Assembly (NCBI RefSeq): GCF_900103825.1
Contig: NZ_FNIF01000007.1
Span: forward strand, 62,001 to 126,000
Reading direction: 5' to 3'
Source: Paenibacillus sp. yr247
GTDB taxonomy: Bacteria; Bacillota; Bacilli; Paenibacillales; NBRC-103111
Length of the DNA stretch: 64,000 bases
This document shows, one piece after another, positions 7,523 through 16,301 of the stretch. The notes below the pieces were generated by a model, which saw only the letters and a program-made list of their open reading frames with translations, searched no databases and was not told the DNA's origin. The position numbers were made by a program, and so were the translations under genes. Position 1 is the stretch's first letter. Every line of letters starts with the position of its first letter.

Positions 7523-9892
7523 TTAGTAATCATAACGAGACTGCTTCTGCAGCTCTGAGCGTCTTTGCAGGAAGCGGTTGAAGGCACTGGCCGCCTGCGC
7601 CTTAGTCACTTCTTGCTGTGGTACGAATTGCCCATCCGTGAGAGACATGATATCCAGCCCAACAACAATGGCTGCGACACCTACATGCTCAAGTTTAGCA
7701 GCATCCGTGAACTGGCTGTTGAAGACACCATCGAATTTCGTAAGGGTTTTGTAGCCAAGCGCCTTCACGATCAGCTGCGCCATTTCTTCCCGATCCAGCG
7801 TTGCATCTGGGCTAAAATCAGCTCCAGCATCTAACAATCCACGATCAACCGCATTTTCTACATAAGCAAAATATGGCGAAGAGTTGCTCACATCGACAAA
7901 TGAAGCCTTTCGTTCCGCTCCGTAATAAATGCCGCCATTACCGCCATTCATGGCGATGACAAGCATTTTGACCAACTCACCGCGCTTAATCAGTTGATCA
8001 GGGTTCACCTTGCCATCCTTTACATCTAGCGCTTGATAATCCAGCATAAGCTGAAGTTCATTCTTAGCCCAGTGGCCATCAATATCGCTTACGTTCACTT
8101 TATCTAAGGCAGTCACTTCACCTGTTTGAATATTCCGCCATTGACCGGTTTGCGCATCCAACAGGAACGCTTCGCGATTATATTTTGGAATGAGGGAATA
8201 CACCAGTTTTGCTTCTAATTTCTCATCTGCCTTATTCGTGGCCGTTGACTGCGGGATATCTCCGGCTGCCACCATTACTTTGTATTTCTCTATTGGAATG
8301 CCGCCGATGAACCCGTTACCGTCGAGCACATAATTTAACTTCATGTCGAACTGAGCGAGCCATAAGTCCTTGGCTTTATCAACTGCCAGCACCTCTGGCT
8401 TTTGCTTTGGATACGGCAGGTTACTGATCGAGTATTGATAGTTCACAATTTGGCCGGTTACACGGTCAACACTGACAGTCACTTCTTCATTACCTGCGAT
8501 TACGCCATCTATGATGCGGTTAAAGCGAATATCCCAATTGCGCATATGCTTCAACTGCTCATCCGGATAATCTTTAGCCGCTTGTACGCGAAGTACCAAC
8601 TGATCTGTATAAGCTGGAAGCTGTTTTTTCACAAAATCTACACCGGTTGTTATCGCATCTTCCAAGGCAATTTTACCTTCTACATCCTTATTGGCGTCGG
8701 GGCCGTAGGGTGTGTAGCTATTGAAATTCGTAATCTCTCCCGTTTTACTATTCACGCTGGCCCAAGCACCTTTACCGCCAAGTTTACCTTTAAGATTATT
8801 CTCAGAAGCCACATTCCAGCTCAAATTCCAATTGGAAATTGCTTCCCCTGTTTCAGGATTGGTGGTTTCATGATAGGAAGCATCTTGGATTTTGTAGTCC
8901 GATGAGAGGTTGAAAACCGTTACCACCTTCTTCACAGCCTCTTCCTTCGTCAGGTCCAAGGTAGCCTCCGGCTTAGCAGCGAGTGGTTTGTCGGATAACG
9001 GCTTAATTCCCTCGGTACCATCCATACCTTTGACTGGGTTCCAAATCTCACCCGTTTCAGCATGCAAGGAGAAGGCGCTTAACATGTAAGAAATAATGGG
9101 TATTTTCTTGCCTTTGGCACCATAAGGAATTTGGTAAAGCAAAGAAAGACTGGCCTTGTCGTGGAACAACTGGGCGGCTTTCTCCTTGGAAATCGGCGTT
9201 ACATTCTGCGGGAACGTGACGCTATCAGCCCAATTGTAGTTATAATTCGTGACCTGACCTGACCCATTGACACTCACATTGATACCATTCATTGCAAAAG
9301 GAATACCATCTACCGAACGATCAAACCGAATATTGTAGAGATAATTCCCATTCAGCGGCGTGCGGAATGCCTTCTCTTCCGAATCATTATAAATAAGTTC
9401 TTTCTGCTTTTCAGGGCTCACTTTGGCAATGAAGGCAGAAGCGATTTCTTTGGCTGCTTTAAAATCTACCTTCGGCGGATAGCTTGGTTTATGATCGGGG
9501 TCATTGTCATTCATGGAAAAGGCGGTCAGCGTTCCGTCCAAGCCATTAATGGACACGTTCAAATATCCGTAACTCTGATCCTTCACCTTCCTCGAATAAT
9601 TAATGTTCCACGTCGGGAAATTTCGGCCATTCATGCCGTAGTAAGCGTTAAGACTGATAGATTCAAATGTAAAGCCTTCAGGCAGCGTTATGTAGGTCTT
9701 AGCCCGTTCCAGAGCTTGCTCTTTGGTGATTTTAGCATCCAACAGCTTGCCGTCGTTTCCAGGAAATACAGGGATTGAAACGGCCTTACCCTCAACATTG
9801 GTCTCATTAGCCCATACTCCTGGAGCAGCGGTGAGCAACAGTGTCGAAGCAAGGACTAGCGTTCCAGCTTGTTTGACTAATCTCAAAGTCAT
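7523..9892 (-). CDS. Secreted YcdB/PepSY-repeat protein with C-terminal SLH domains
   Basis: A 789-residue exported surface protein. A signal peptide runs to about residue 28 (cleavage near GVWA). The body has several YcdB/YcdC-PepSY-like units, each opening with a helix such as ITKEQALERAKTYI, ISKEKAAQLFHDK or LTKEEAVKKVVTVF and followed by strands with W-N and G-x-I/L-T-x-F/Y motifs. The C-terminus has three SLH repeats (DIDGHWAKNELQLMLDY, FVDVSNSSPYFAYVENAV and a more divergent third), which bind pyruvylated wall polymer. The start has AAGGAGG only 3 bases upstream; longer frames are unlikely because a TATAAT lies inside them. The molecular role is unknown. Confidence 0.85.
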   Translation of the reverse strand: MTLRLVKQAGTLVLASTLLLTAAPGVWANETNVEGKAVSIPVFPGNDGKLLDAKITKEQALERAKTYITLPEGFTFESISLNAYYGMNGRNFPTWNINYSRKVKDQSYGYLNVSINGLDGTLTAFSMNDNDPDHKPSYPPKVDFKAAKEIASAFIAKVSPEKQKELIYNDSEEKAFRTPLNGNYLYNIRFDRSVDGIPFAMNGINVSVNGSGQVTNYNYNWADSVTFPQNVTPISKEKAAQLFHDKASLSLLYQIPYGAKGKKIPIISYMLSAFSLHAETGEIWNPVKGMDGTEGIKPLSDKPLAAKPEATLDLTKEEAVKKVVTVFNLSSDYKIQDASYHETTNPETGEAISNWNLSWNVASENNLKGKLGGKGAWASVNSKTGEITNFNSYTPYGPDANKDVEGKIALEDAITTGVDFVKKQLPAYTDQLVLRVQAAKDYPDEQLKHMRNWDIRFNRIIDGVIAGNEEVTVSVDRVTGQIVNYQYSISNLPYPKQKPEVLAVDKAKDLWLAQFDMKLNYVLDGNGFIGGIPIEKYKVMVAAGDIPQSTATNKADEKLEAKLVYSLIPKYNREAFLLDAQTGQWRNIQTGEVTALDKVNVSDIDGHWAKNELQLMLDYQALDVKDGKVNPDQLIKRGELVKMLVIAMNGGNGGIYYGAERKASFVDVSNSSPYFAYVENAVDRGLLDAGADFSPDATLDREEMAQLIVKALGYKTLTKFDGVFNSQFTDAAKLEHVGVAAIVVGLDIMSLTDGQFVPQQEVTKAQAASAFNRFLQRRSELQKQSRYDY

Positions 9893-9947
9893 CTTCCTCC
9901 TTAGCATTTTACGTGCGAAAATCCTGCTCTGAAGCATCGAGATATCC

Positions 9948-9953
9948 ATTATA
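9948..9953 (-). promoter_or_regulatory. TATAAT -10 hexamer upstream of the SLH protein gene
   Basis: A consensus TATAAT on the minus strand about 55 bases before the chosen start. No convincing -35 is seen at 17 bases. It overlaps the ATG of a possible longer reading frame and so argues against that longer start. Confidence 0.45.
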
Positions 9954-10037
9954 ATCCTTGACGCATTCAACTGGAAAAAAGTTGCATAAGAACCCCCATT
10001 AAATGGCATTTGGAATAAACTTATTTTCGCACAAAAA

Positions 10038-10101
10038 AGCACATGTCAGGCACCCTTCTAGCGGATGTACAGACAAGTGCCGATTTCTTTATAGGATGTG
10101 C
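10038..10101 (-). terminator. Branched terminator after rluF
   Basis: Nested inverted repeats GCACAT/ATGTGC (outer) and GGCAC/GTGCC (inner) end in a run of six T on the minus strand, starting two bases after the pseudouridine synthase stop codon. Confidence 0.6.
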
Positions 10102-10103
10102 AT

Positions 10104-10817
10104 TTATTTACTTGATTTGGAGGCTTCTTTACTGAGGGTATGCATCAAATCCTGCATTTCTCCTTGCGTCAAATTCCGCCATTTTCCCACTTTCAAATTA
10201 CCCAGATGGATATGCATAATACGAACACGCTGCAAGCGCACCACCCGATACCCAAACGCTTCGCACATCCGGCGAATTTGCCGATTAAGCCCTTGCGTGA
10301 GAATGATTCGGAAAACACGGTCGCCGACTTGATAAATGTCACAAGGCTTCGTCATCGTCCCCAGAATTCGGACCCCGCTCGACATTCCTTGTAAAAACAT
10401 CGGTGTAACCGGTCGATTTACCGTCACGATGTACTCTTTATCATGATTATTCTCCGCTCGCAGGATTTGGTTCACGATATCTCCGTTATTGGTCAAAAGG
10501 ATGAGCCCTTCGGAGTCTTTATCGAGCCTGCCTATCGGGAAAATGCGCTCCGAATGCCCAACAAAATCAACAATGTTGCCTTTTATATGCGCTTCGGTTG
10601 TACTCGTGATCCCCACAGGCTTATTGAGAGCAATATAGACATGCTCCTTCTTCTCGCCGATCGGTCGACCATCGATCCGAACCTCATCTCCAGGACCCAC
10701 AACACTCCCCAGTCCGGCTATCTCACCATTTATCGTAACGCGCTTCGCTTCTACCCACTTGTCCGCTTCCCGTCTGGAGCAAACACCAGTTTCGCTAATA
10801 AACTTATTAATTCTCAT
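10104..10817 (-). CDS. rluF: 23S rRNA pseudouridine synthase, RluF type
   Basis: A 237-residue RNA-modifying enzyme. An S4 RNA-binding domain comes first (MRINKFISETGVCSRREAD, then VTINGEIA), followed by the RsuA/RluB/E/F catalytic domain with the nucleophilic Asp in GRLDKDSEGLILLTN. The C-terminal GLNRQIRRMCEAFGY and VRLQRVRIMHI match RluF, which modifies U2604 or nearby positions of 23S rRNA, better than RluB. The upstream region is unusually structured. Site specificity is inferred from family resemblance. Confidence 0.88.
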   Translation of the reverse strand: MRINKFISETGVCSRREADKWVEAKRVTINGEIAGLGSVVGPGDEVRIDGRPIGEKKEHVYIALNKPVGITSTTEAHIKGNIVDFVGHSERIFPIGRLDKDSEGLILLTNNGDIVNQILRAENNHDKEYIVTVNRPVTPMFLQGMSSGVRILGTMTKPCDIYQVGDRVFRIILTQGLNRQIRRMCEAFGYRVVRLQRVRIMHIHLGNLKVGKWRNLTQGEMQDLMHTLSKEASKSSK

Positions 10818-10940
10818 TCTTGGGAAATTCCCTTCTATGCCAAATAGTGCCGCTATTTACCTATAGCCCTATTATGCTGGATTCGCCCACTCGGTTCAAG
10901 TCGCGTCAGAAGGAAACGATGCAGAGGACAAGCATCTAAC

Positions 10941-11032
10941 AAAAAGAAGATCGCTCCTCACTCCGATCATTCCTCCTGTGAACGGGGGCGATCTTGGCCG
11001 CCCTGACGGTCTGAAAAAGGTGTCAGGACGGC
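10941..11032 (-). other. Structured intergenic region upstream of rluF
   Basis: Two inverted repeats lie side by side: AAGATCGC (10947-10954) with GCGATCTT (10988-10995), and GGCCGCCCTGAC (10996-11007) with GTCAGGACGGC (11022-11032). Read on the minus strand, the first ends CGATCTTCTTTTTG, like an intrinsic terminator about 120 bases before rluF. This could be an attenuating leader of rluF. It matches no riboswitch class I recognise. The 10818-11142 gap holds no convincing gene. Confidence 0.45.
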
Positions 11033-11101
11033 TGCCTCGACAATGCGAGCGCGAGCTGCTCCTTCCGTGCTGGGAATTTCCCTCGCTGGTTGTGATGAGC
11101 G

Positions 11102-11107
11102 TATAAT
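11102..11107 (+). promoter_or_regulatory. -10 hexamer for the oxidoreductase gene
   Basis: TATAAT 35 bases before the ATG of the Rossmann-fold gene; no clear -35 is present. Confidence 0.4.
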
Positions 11108-11142
11108 AATGAAAACCATTAACGAAACAGGGAGGTTCTCTC

Positions 11143-11763
11143 ATGCACATTCTCTTACTAGGAGCTACGGGAAGAGTAGGCAATAGAATTTTGGTACAAG
11201 CTTTAGCGGATAAACATGAGGTGACTGCCCTAGTTCGCAGCCTAGAAAAGGTGACGTTGCAATCCGAACAGCTTACTTTGCTGAAGGGAGACGCTCGTAA
11301 CGCAGAAGATCTTCATACCGCCTTAAGCGGTGTGGATGTCGTGATAAGCTGCCTTGGTACCGATGGCGGCACGGTACTGACCGATTTTACACATTTACTG
11401 ATAGGGGCAATGGAGGCGCACGGCGTGAGCCGTATCGTCACCGTTGGCACAGCCGGCATCCTGCAAAGCAGGGAGCATCCCGGCCTGCTTCGCTACGAGG
11501 CGCCGGACTCTCGGCGCTCCTCTACACGAGCAGCCGAGGAGCATCGGCGGGCGTGGGAGCAGCTCGCCGATTCGGGCTTAAGTTGGACGGTCGTCTGTCC
11601 AACCTATTTACCCGACGGTGAGCCGCAAGGGCAGTACCGCGTCGAGCGGGACTACTTACCCGAAGGCGGGATGTCCATCTCTGTGGGCGACACCGCGGCT
11701 TTCACGTACCAGGTCGCACACGAGGACGAGTATGTGGGTTGTCGTGCGGGGATTGCTTATTAG
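11143..11763 (+). CDS. NAD(P)-binding Rossmann-fold protein (NmrA/atypical SDR)
   Basis: A 206-residue soluble protein opening with MHILLLGATGRVGNRI, the GxxGxxG dinucleotide-binding signature of NmrA-like/biliverdin reductase B-like proteins. A central VDVVISCLGTDGG strand and the later VCPTYLPDGEPQGQY region fit the same family. It lacks a clear YxxxK catalytic pair, so it may be a redox sensor or a flavin/quinone-type reductase. GGGAGG lies ahead of the ATG. It is monocistronic, closed by a terminator. Confidence 0.82.
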   Translation: MHILLLGATGRVGNRILVQALADKHEVTALVRSLEKVTLQSEQLTLLKGDARNAEDLHTALSGVDVVISCLGTDGGTVLTDFTHLLIGAMEAHGVSRIVTVGTAGILQSREHPGLLRYEAPDSRRSSTRAAEEHRRAWEQLADSGLSWTVVCPTYLPDGEPQGQYRVERDYLPEGGMSISVGDTAAFTYQVAHEDEYVGCRAGIAY

Positions 11764-11789
11764 AGCTTTGGAGCAAATGAATAATGAAA

Positions 11790-11822
11790 GAAGGATGGAA
11801 GCCAATTCGGCGTCCATCCTTC
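11790..11822 (+). terminator. Terminator between convergent genes
   Basis: GAAGGATGGA pairs with TCCATCCTTC; the loop can close further through GCC/GGC. The plus-strand tail TTGTTGT serves the oxidoreductase gene, and the minus-strand gene ends just beyond. Confidence 0.7.
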
Positions 11823-11837
11823 TTGTTGTACAAACAA

Positions 11838-12152
11838 TTAGTAGCGTCTTCCTCTTTCTTTCGACAAAGCCACGACATTCATCCACGAAATAACGATACC
11901 AATCCCACGGAACAGATAACCAGCGATTGGAATAAAACTCAAAAATGCCATAATGATGTTGATAATCGTCTTTGTCGTAGTCCCATTGCTGGTGAGTATA
12001 GCAAAGACTAAGTTAACGAATACAAGCGGGATGACCCACGAACATGACCACAGATAAACAAACGGAATAAGACCAATCAAATACCCGACTGCAATAGCAA
12101 TTTCGGATAGCAGCTGCAGCAAGTTTAACAGTCGAACGGTATCAGAACGCAT
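11838..12152 (-). CDS. Small multi-pass membrane protein of unknown function
   Basis: A 104-residue protein with three or four hydrophobic segments (LLSEIAIAVGYLIGLIPFVYL, then VIPLVFVNLVFAIL, then IIMAFLSFIPIAGYLF) and a short basic tail KERGRRY. GGAGGAG precedes the ATG by about 9 bases and the frame is clean. I do not recognise a family with certainty. It lies downstream of and antisense-convergent to the oxidoreductase gene, and in the same direction as bmrCD but separated from it. Confidence 0.7.
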   Translation of the reverse strand: MRSDTVRLLNLLQLLSEIAIAVGYLIGLIPFVYLWSCSWVIPLVFVNLVFAILTSNGTTTKTIINIIMAFLSFIPIAGYLFRGIGIVISWMNVVALSKERGRRY

Positions 12153-12215
12153 GATGCTCGCTCCTCCATTTCAAATTAAGGGAATATTTACAATTTACAT
12201 TGTAGCATAGCCTTT

Positions 12216-14303
12216 TCAGATAGTCTTTAGTCCTGTTAATGAGCTTCGTCCGTTATGACCGCTCCGCACTTCGTCCTTACCGTCGGCTGTTTCTGGATGT
12301 CCCTGCTGCAGCTGGTACATCTGATAGTACCGGCCGAGGAGCCCCATCAGCTCCTCGTGGCTGCCTCGCTCGACGATCTCACCGTGGTCGAGCACAAGAA
12401 TCTGGTCGGCGCTCTTAATCGTCGACAGGCGGTGAGCAATGATGAAGGTGGTCCGCCCCTTCGAAAGCACTTCCAGCGCGGCCTGAATGACGGCCTCGGT
12501 TTCCGTGTCGATGGAGGCCGTGGCCTCATCGAGGATCAAGATCGCCGGGTCGAACGCCAGCGCCCGGGCAAAAGAGATTAGCTGCCGCTGCCCGGCAGAC
12601 AGCGTGCTGCCCTTCTCGATCACGGGCTCATCGATGCCGTGCGGCAGGCTCTTGAACATCTCCGCTGCACCAACCTCGCGCAACGCAGCTTCTACCCGTT
12701 CCCGGGTGATGGACGGATCGTCCAAGGATACATTGGACGCAATCGTCCCTGTGAACAGGAACGGATCTTGCAGTACGATGCCCATATGCTGACGCAGCAG
12801 CTGTTTGGGCATTTCCCTAATATCACGGCCGTCTACCGTGATTCGGCCTTCGTTTACATCGTAGAAGCGGAAGAGCAGATTCAAGATCGAGCTTTTGCCT
12901 GATCCGGTATGGCCCACAAGCGCTACCGTTTGCCCTTGTTTGGCCTCGAATGTGATATCCTTCAGGACATCTTCCCCTTCTTTATAGGCAAAACGAACGT
13001 GCTCGAACTTTACGTTGCCGAGATAGCGATCGGCCTTCTCCGCTGCCACATCGATGCCTTGCTCATCCAACAGCTCGAAGACACGATCAGCAGATACTAT
13101 AGCGCGTTCCAAATTCGGCAGCTGGTTCACAATCCCGACCATCGGATGAAACATTCGGTTCAAGTAATCGACGAAAGCGTACAGCACTCCAACGGTGATC
13201 AGCGTGCTGAGCGAACTGCCGCCAACATACCAGATGAGACCGAAGAAAAACAGATTTCGAACCACATTCATCAAATTATGCGAGGTCATGGAATTTAAAC
13301 TGAGCAGTTTGTTCTGATATCTCGTATATTCATCATTTAATTGATCGAATTCTTGGATCGTTTCCTTTTGCCGACGAAAAGCTCGAATGATCGTCATTCC
13401 TTGAATCGCCTCATTAATCATCCCGTTAATGGAACTAATCCGTTCGCGAATCTCATGATTATAGTAGGAAGCAAATTTACGATAAACAATAATCCATACG
13501 TAGAGCAAAGGAATAACCGGAAGTGTGAATAAAGCCAACCTATAATCCAACGCGAACAGAGCCGTGATAATACCAACGATATAGATCGTACCTGTAAAAA
13601 AGTTAGCAAGCACCTGTACGTACAGGTCTCTGACTGACTCCGTATCATTTGTAATCCTCGACACTATTTTACCCGCCGGCTGATTATCGAAATAATTGAT
13701 TGGCAGCCGTTGTATCTGTGCAAACACATCACTTCGCATGCGCTGGATAATTCGATTCGCTGCCGCCTGAAGTAGGTACTTTTGACCATAGGTAAAGCCT
13801 GCTCCAATTAGGATCAGCACGAAGTACAAGCCAGCCAGCTTCATTAAACTAATAAATTCCGGCTCATAGAACGTGTAAAGTTCTTGAATCCCCAGCTTCT
13901 TTGCCGCATATTCCGCCTTTTCAGTCCCCTGCGTAATTGTAAGTTTACCCTCGTCTGTAAGCTTGCGTACACCATCAAAGGCAATCGGTTGATCAACCCA
14001 TACAAACTGGCTGCCCACCTGCAAAATGCGCACTTCCCTCCCCTTCGCCTCGCCAACCGCAAAGTTATCGCCCCTTTGGTAAAACGTATCTTCGTAAGGA
14101 ACAGCCTTGCCAGTTTGCGTTGCAGAAGTCGTCTCATACCAAGGCTTCTCAATGCCGAGAATGTTCGTGTCAATCATCTGCTTCGCGATGAAGGGTCCAG
14201 CTAGCTCGGTTGCAACCGCGACCGATAAGAATAGCAGCGCGATAAGCAAGTTTTTTTTGAACATCGCTGCATATTGAAATAATCGCTTACCTGTTTGTTT
14301 CAT
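12216..14303 (-). CDS. bmrD: Heterodimeric multidrug ABC exporter subunit BmrD-like
   Basis: A 695-residue exporter half: N-terminal transmembrane domain, then ATPase domain. Between the first two helices there is a long extracellular insertion starting near ILGIEKPWYET, a known hallmark of BmrD. Walker A is GHTGSGKSS, Walker B ILILDEATASID keeps the catalytic Glu, and the signature is LSAGQ instead of LSGGQ, so this subunit supplies the active Walker B and the weak signature. The ATG is chosen with AAGGTGAG upstream; an in-frame GTG four codons earlier overlaps that site. It follows bmrC by 54 bases and the pair should work as one exporter. Confidence 0.93.
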   Translation of the reverse strand: MKQTGKRLFQYAAMFKKNLLIALLFLSVAVATELAGPFIAKQMIDTNILGIEKPWYETTSATQTGKAVPYEDTFYQRGDNFAVGEAKGREVRILQVGSQFVWVDQPIAFDGVRKLTDEGKLTITQGTEKAEYAAKKLGIQELYTFYEPEFISLMKLAGLYFVLILIGAGFTYGQKYLLQAAANRIIQRMRSDVFAQIQRLPINYFDNQPAGKIVSRITNDTESVRDLYVQVLANFFTGTIYIVGIITALFALDYRLALFTLPVIPLLYVWIIVYRKFASYYNHEIRERISSINGMINEAIQGMTIIRAFRRQKETIQEFDQLNDEYTRYQNKLLSLNSMTSHNLMNVVRNLFFFGLIWYVGGSSLSTLITVGVLYAFVDYLNRMFHPMVGIVNQLPNLERAIVSADRVFELLDEQGIDVAAEKADRYLGNVKFEHVRFAYKEGEDVLKDITFEAKQGQTVALVGHTGSGKSSILNLLFRFYDVNEGRITVDGRDIREMPKQLLRQHMGIVLQDPFLFTGTIASNVSLDDPSITRERVEAALREVGAAEMFKSLPHGIDEPVIEKGSTLSAGQRQLISFARALAFDPAILILDEATASIDTETEAVIQAALEVLSKGRTTFIIAHRLSTIKSADQILVLDHGEIVERGSHEELMGLLGRYYQMYQLQQGHPETADGKDEVRSGHNGRSSLTGLKTI

Positions 14304-14357
14304 CAGGGTTCTCACCTTCTTTTCATCTGATATTTATTTTCTGTATCTTCCGTTCCG

Positions 14358-16103
14358 CTAGACCTGTGTCTGCTCCTCTAACTGTTGACGGTCGTACTGC
14401 TCTTTATACCAGCCTCCGAGCGCAACTAGCTGCTCATGTGTGCCTTCTTCAACGATATAACCCTCATCCAGCACGATAATCCAATCCGCATGCTGCACAG
14501 CGGAAAGACGGTGCGTCGTGATGAGTGTCGTTTTGCCGGCACGTTCCGAACGAATTCCACGTAGGATCTCCGCCTCTGTCTTAGCGTCCACCGCGGAGAG
14601 CGCATCATCCAGCATGAGTATTTCTGGGTCTACATAAAGCGCACGCGCAATGGAAACCCGCTGCTTTTGTCCGCCGGATAAGGCGACACCTTTCTCACCG
14701 ACCAAAGTCTCTAAGCCGTCCGGTAAGTATTCAACGTCCTTACGAAACGCAGCAAGCTCAAGCGCTTGCAGCAGCTCTTCATTCGTTCCTTGGCTCCGGC
14801 CGAACATAATGTTCTCTTTCACCGTTTTGGAGAAAAGAATCGGCTCCTGCGGCACATAACCAATCCACCCATGAACCGTGCCAATGGTCAACTGTTCAAT
14901 CGGCGTATTCGATATTGCAATCGTACCTTGACCTAACGGATACTCCCTCAGAAGCTGCTTTAGCAGCGTTGTTTTTCCGCTTCCCGTGCGGCCTACAATC
15001 CCGAGCGTCTGTCCACGCTGCAGGTGGAAAGAAACATTCACCAAATTATCGATAGAAGATGACGGATAACGGAAGGTTACTCCTTTAAAGCTTATCGAAT
15101 TCGGCAGCAAGAGCGTCGCTGCATTCGGATCCTCTTTCACATCCGGCTTGTAACCCAGCGTCTCATTCACGCGATCGAGTGAAGCATTCCCGCGCTGCAT
15201 GATGTTCATGAGCTCGCCGATGGCAAACATCGGCCAAATTAGCATCCCCAGGAATGTATTGAAGGACACAAGCTCTCCGAGCGTTAATTCACTGCGGAAC
15301 ACCATATAACCGCCGTAGCATAATCCAATTAAATAGGAGATGCCTACAAGAATTTTGACCGTTGGTTCGAAAAGAGCATCGATCACAGCAACCGCGATAT
15401 TTTTACGAAATACATCGTCTGTCATCGTTTTGAAGTTTTGTTCACTAGCTTTCTCTTGTACAAATGCACGTATGACACGAACGCCGGCAATCGTCTCCAG
15501 CACTCGGTCATTCATTTGTCCGAAGGCATCCTGAGCGCGTATGAACCTCTCGTGGATGCGCCCCCCATAGATCGTAATCGCAACAGCCATGATGGGCAGC
15601 GGAAGGATCGAAGCAAGCGTCAGCTTCCAGCTTATGAAGAAACCCATCATACTCAGAATGGTAAGCATGAATAGCGTCGAGTCTACGAAGGTTAGAATTC
15701 CAAAGCCCGCTGTCGTAGACACCGCCTGCAGGTCGTTCGTCGCTCTAGCCATGAGGTCACCTGTACGATTACGCTCATAAAAGGTAGGTGTCATACGCAG
15801 CAGCTGCTTCATTAATCGGGAACGAAGAACACGTTCTAGAGCGAAGGCTCCCCCAAACAGCTGATACAGCCAGATGTAGGTTAATCCATAGCCAACTGCA
15901 ATTAATGCCCCCCAGAATGCGAGCAATTGGAACAGCTTAGTGCCTGTTAAAGTTCCCATGTGTATGCCATCAATCGCGTAGCCAATCAGTTTCGGAGGAA
16001 TTACATCAATGAACCCAACGATAATGAGCAGTCCAATAGCTATCGTGTATCGTTTCCAGTTCATTCGGAAAAACCAGGCTAATTTCTTTAATACAGTAAA
16101 CAT
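14358..16103 (-). CDS. bmrC: Heterodimeric multidrug ABC exporter subunit BmrC-like
   Basis: A 581-residue exporter half with six predicted helices and an ATPase domain. Walker A is GRTGSGKTT and the signature LSGGQKQR is canonical, but Walker B reads LMLDDALSAVD, with Asp in place of the catalytic Glu. That is the known degenerate site of the BmrC/BmrD pair. The N-terminus MFTVLKKLAWFF resembles B. subtilis YheI/BmrC. Its ribosome binding site GAGGAG is 12 bases away, and a 7-codon out-of-frame mini-ORF starts at a nearer ATG (16111). A leader peptide and two terminators lie upstream. Confidence 0.93.
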   Translation of the reverse strand: MFTVLKKLAWFFRMNWKRYTIAIGLLIIVGFIDVIPPKLIGYAIDGIHMGTLTGTKLFQLLAFWGALIAVGYGLTYIWLYQLFGGAFALERVLRSRLMKQLLRMTPTFYERNRTGDLMARATNDLQAVSTTAGFGILTFVDSTLFMLTILSMMGFFISWKLTLASILPLPIMAVAITIYGGRIHERFIRAQDAFGQMNDRVLETIAGVRVIRAFVQEKASEQNFKTMTDDVFRKNIAVAVIDALFEPTVKILVGISYLIGLCYGGYMVFRSELTLGELVSFNTFLGMLIWPMFAIGELMNIMQRGNASLDRVNETLGYKPDVKEDPNAATLLLPNSISFKGVTFRYPSSSIDNLVNVSFHLQRGQTLGIVGRTGSGKTTLLKQLLREYPLGQGTIAISNTPIEQLTIGTVHGWIGYVPQEPILFSKTVKENIMFGRSQGTNEELLQALELAAFRKDVEYLPDGLETLVGEKGVALSGGQKQRVSIARALYVDPEILMLDDALSAVDAKTEAEILRGIRSERAGKTTLITTHRLSAVQHADWIIVLDEGYIVEEGTHEQLVALGGWYKEQYDRQQLEEQTQV

Positions 16104-16178
16104 GCAATCATGTCACTCCTCTCAAATGGTGCTGTTCAAAGTTTGTTGTCTCTGCCTTACATGGCCAAAAGCACAAAA

Positions 16179-16205
16179 AGGCACACCGCACGCAGCGATA
16201 TGCCT
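16179..16205 (-). terminator. Second leader terminator of bmrCD
   Basis: On the minus strand AGGCA and TGCCT close an imperfect stem that is followed by TTTTTG, about 75 bases before bmrC. It could act in tandem with the stronger hairpin upstream. Confidence 0.5.
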
Positions 16206-16220
16206 CTTCTATGAAATAGA

Positions 16221-16258
16221 AAAGCGCTCGTTACGAACTTCTTCGTAACCCGCGCTTT
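16221..16258 (-). terminator. Main attenuator hairpin of bmrCD
   Basis: A strong minus-strand stem: AAAGCGC with GCGCTTT outside and GTTACGAA with TTCGTAAC inside, a GAAG loop, then TTTTCTATTTC. Its 5' arm contains GCGGGTTAC, which is perfectly complementary to GTAACCCGC inside the leader peptide coding sequence (plus-strand 16323-16331). The two pairings exclude each other. Confidence 0.8.
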
Positions 16259-16301
16259 AATTAGCGTATGTGAAGGGGTGGCAGCAGCCGAAGAAACACA
16301 A

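Noticed and set aside
8402-8905. A 167-codon plus-strand frame
   Set aside because: Antisense to the SLH/YcdB protein gene; no start signal and no family resemblance.
10896-11183. A 95-codon minus-strand frame across the rluF leader
   Set aside because: It spans both inverted repeats and has no proper ribosome site; an internal ATG after AGGAGG has almost no spacing. The RNA structure explains the sequence better.
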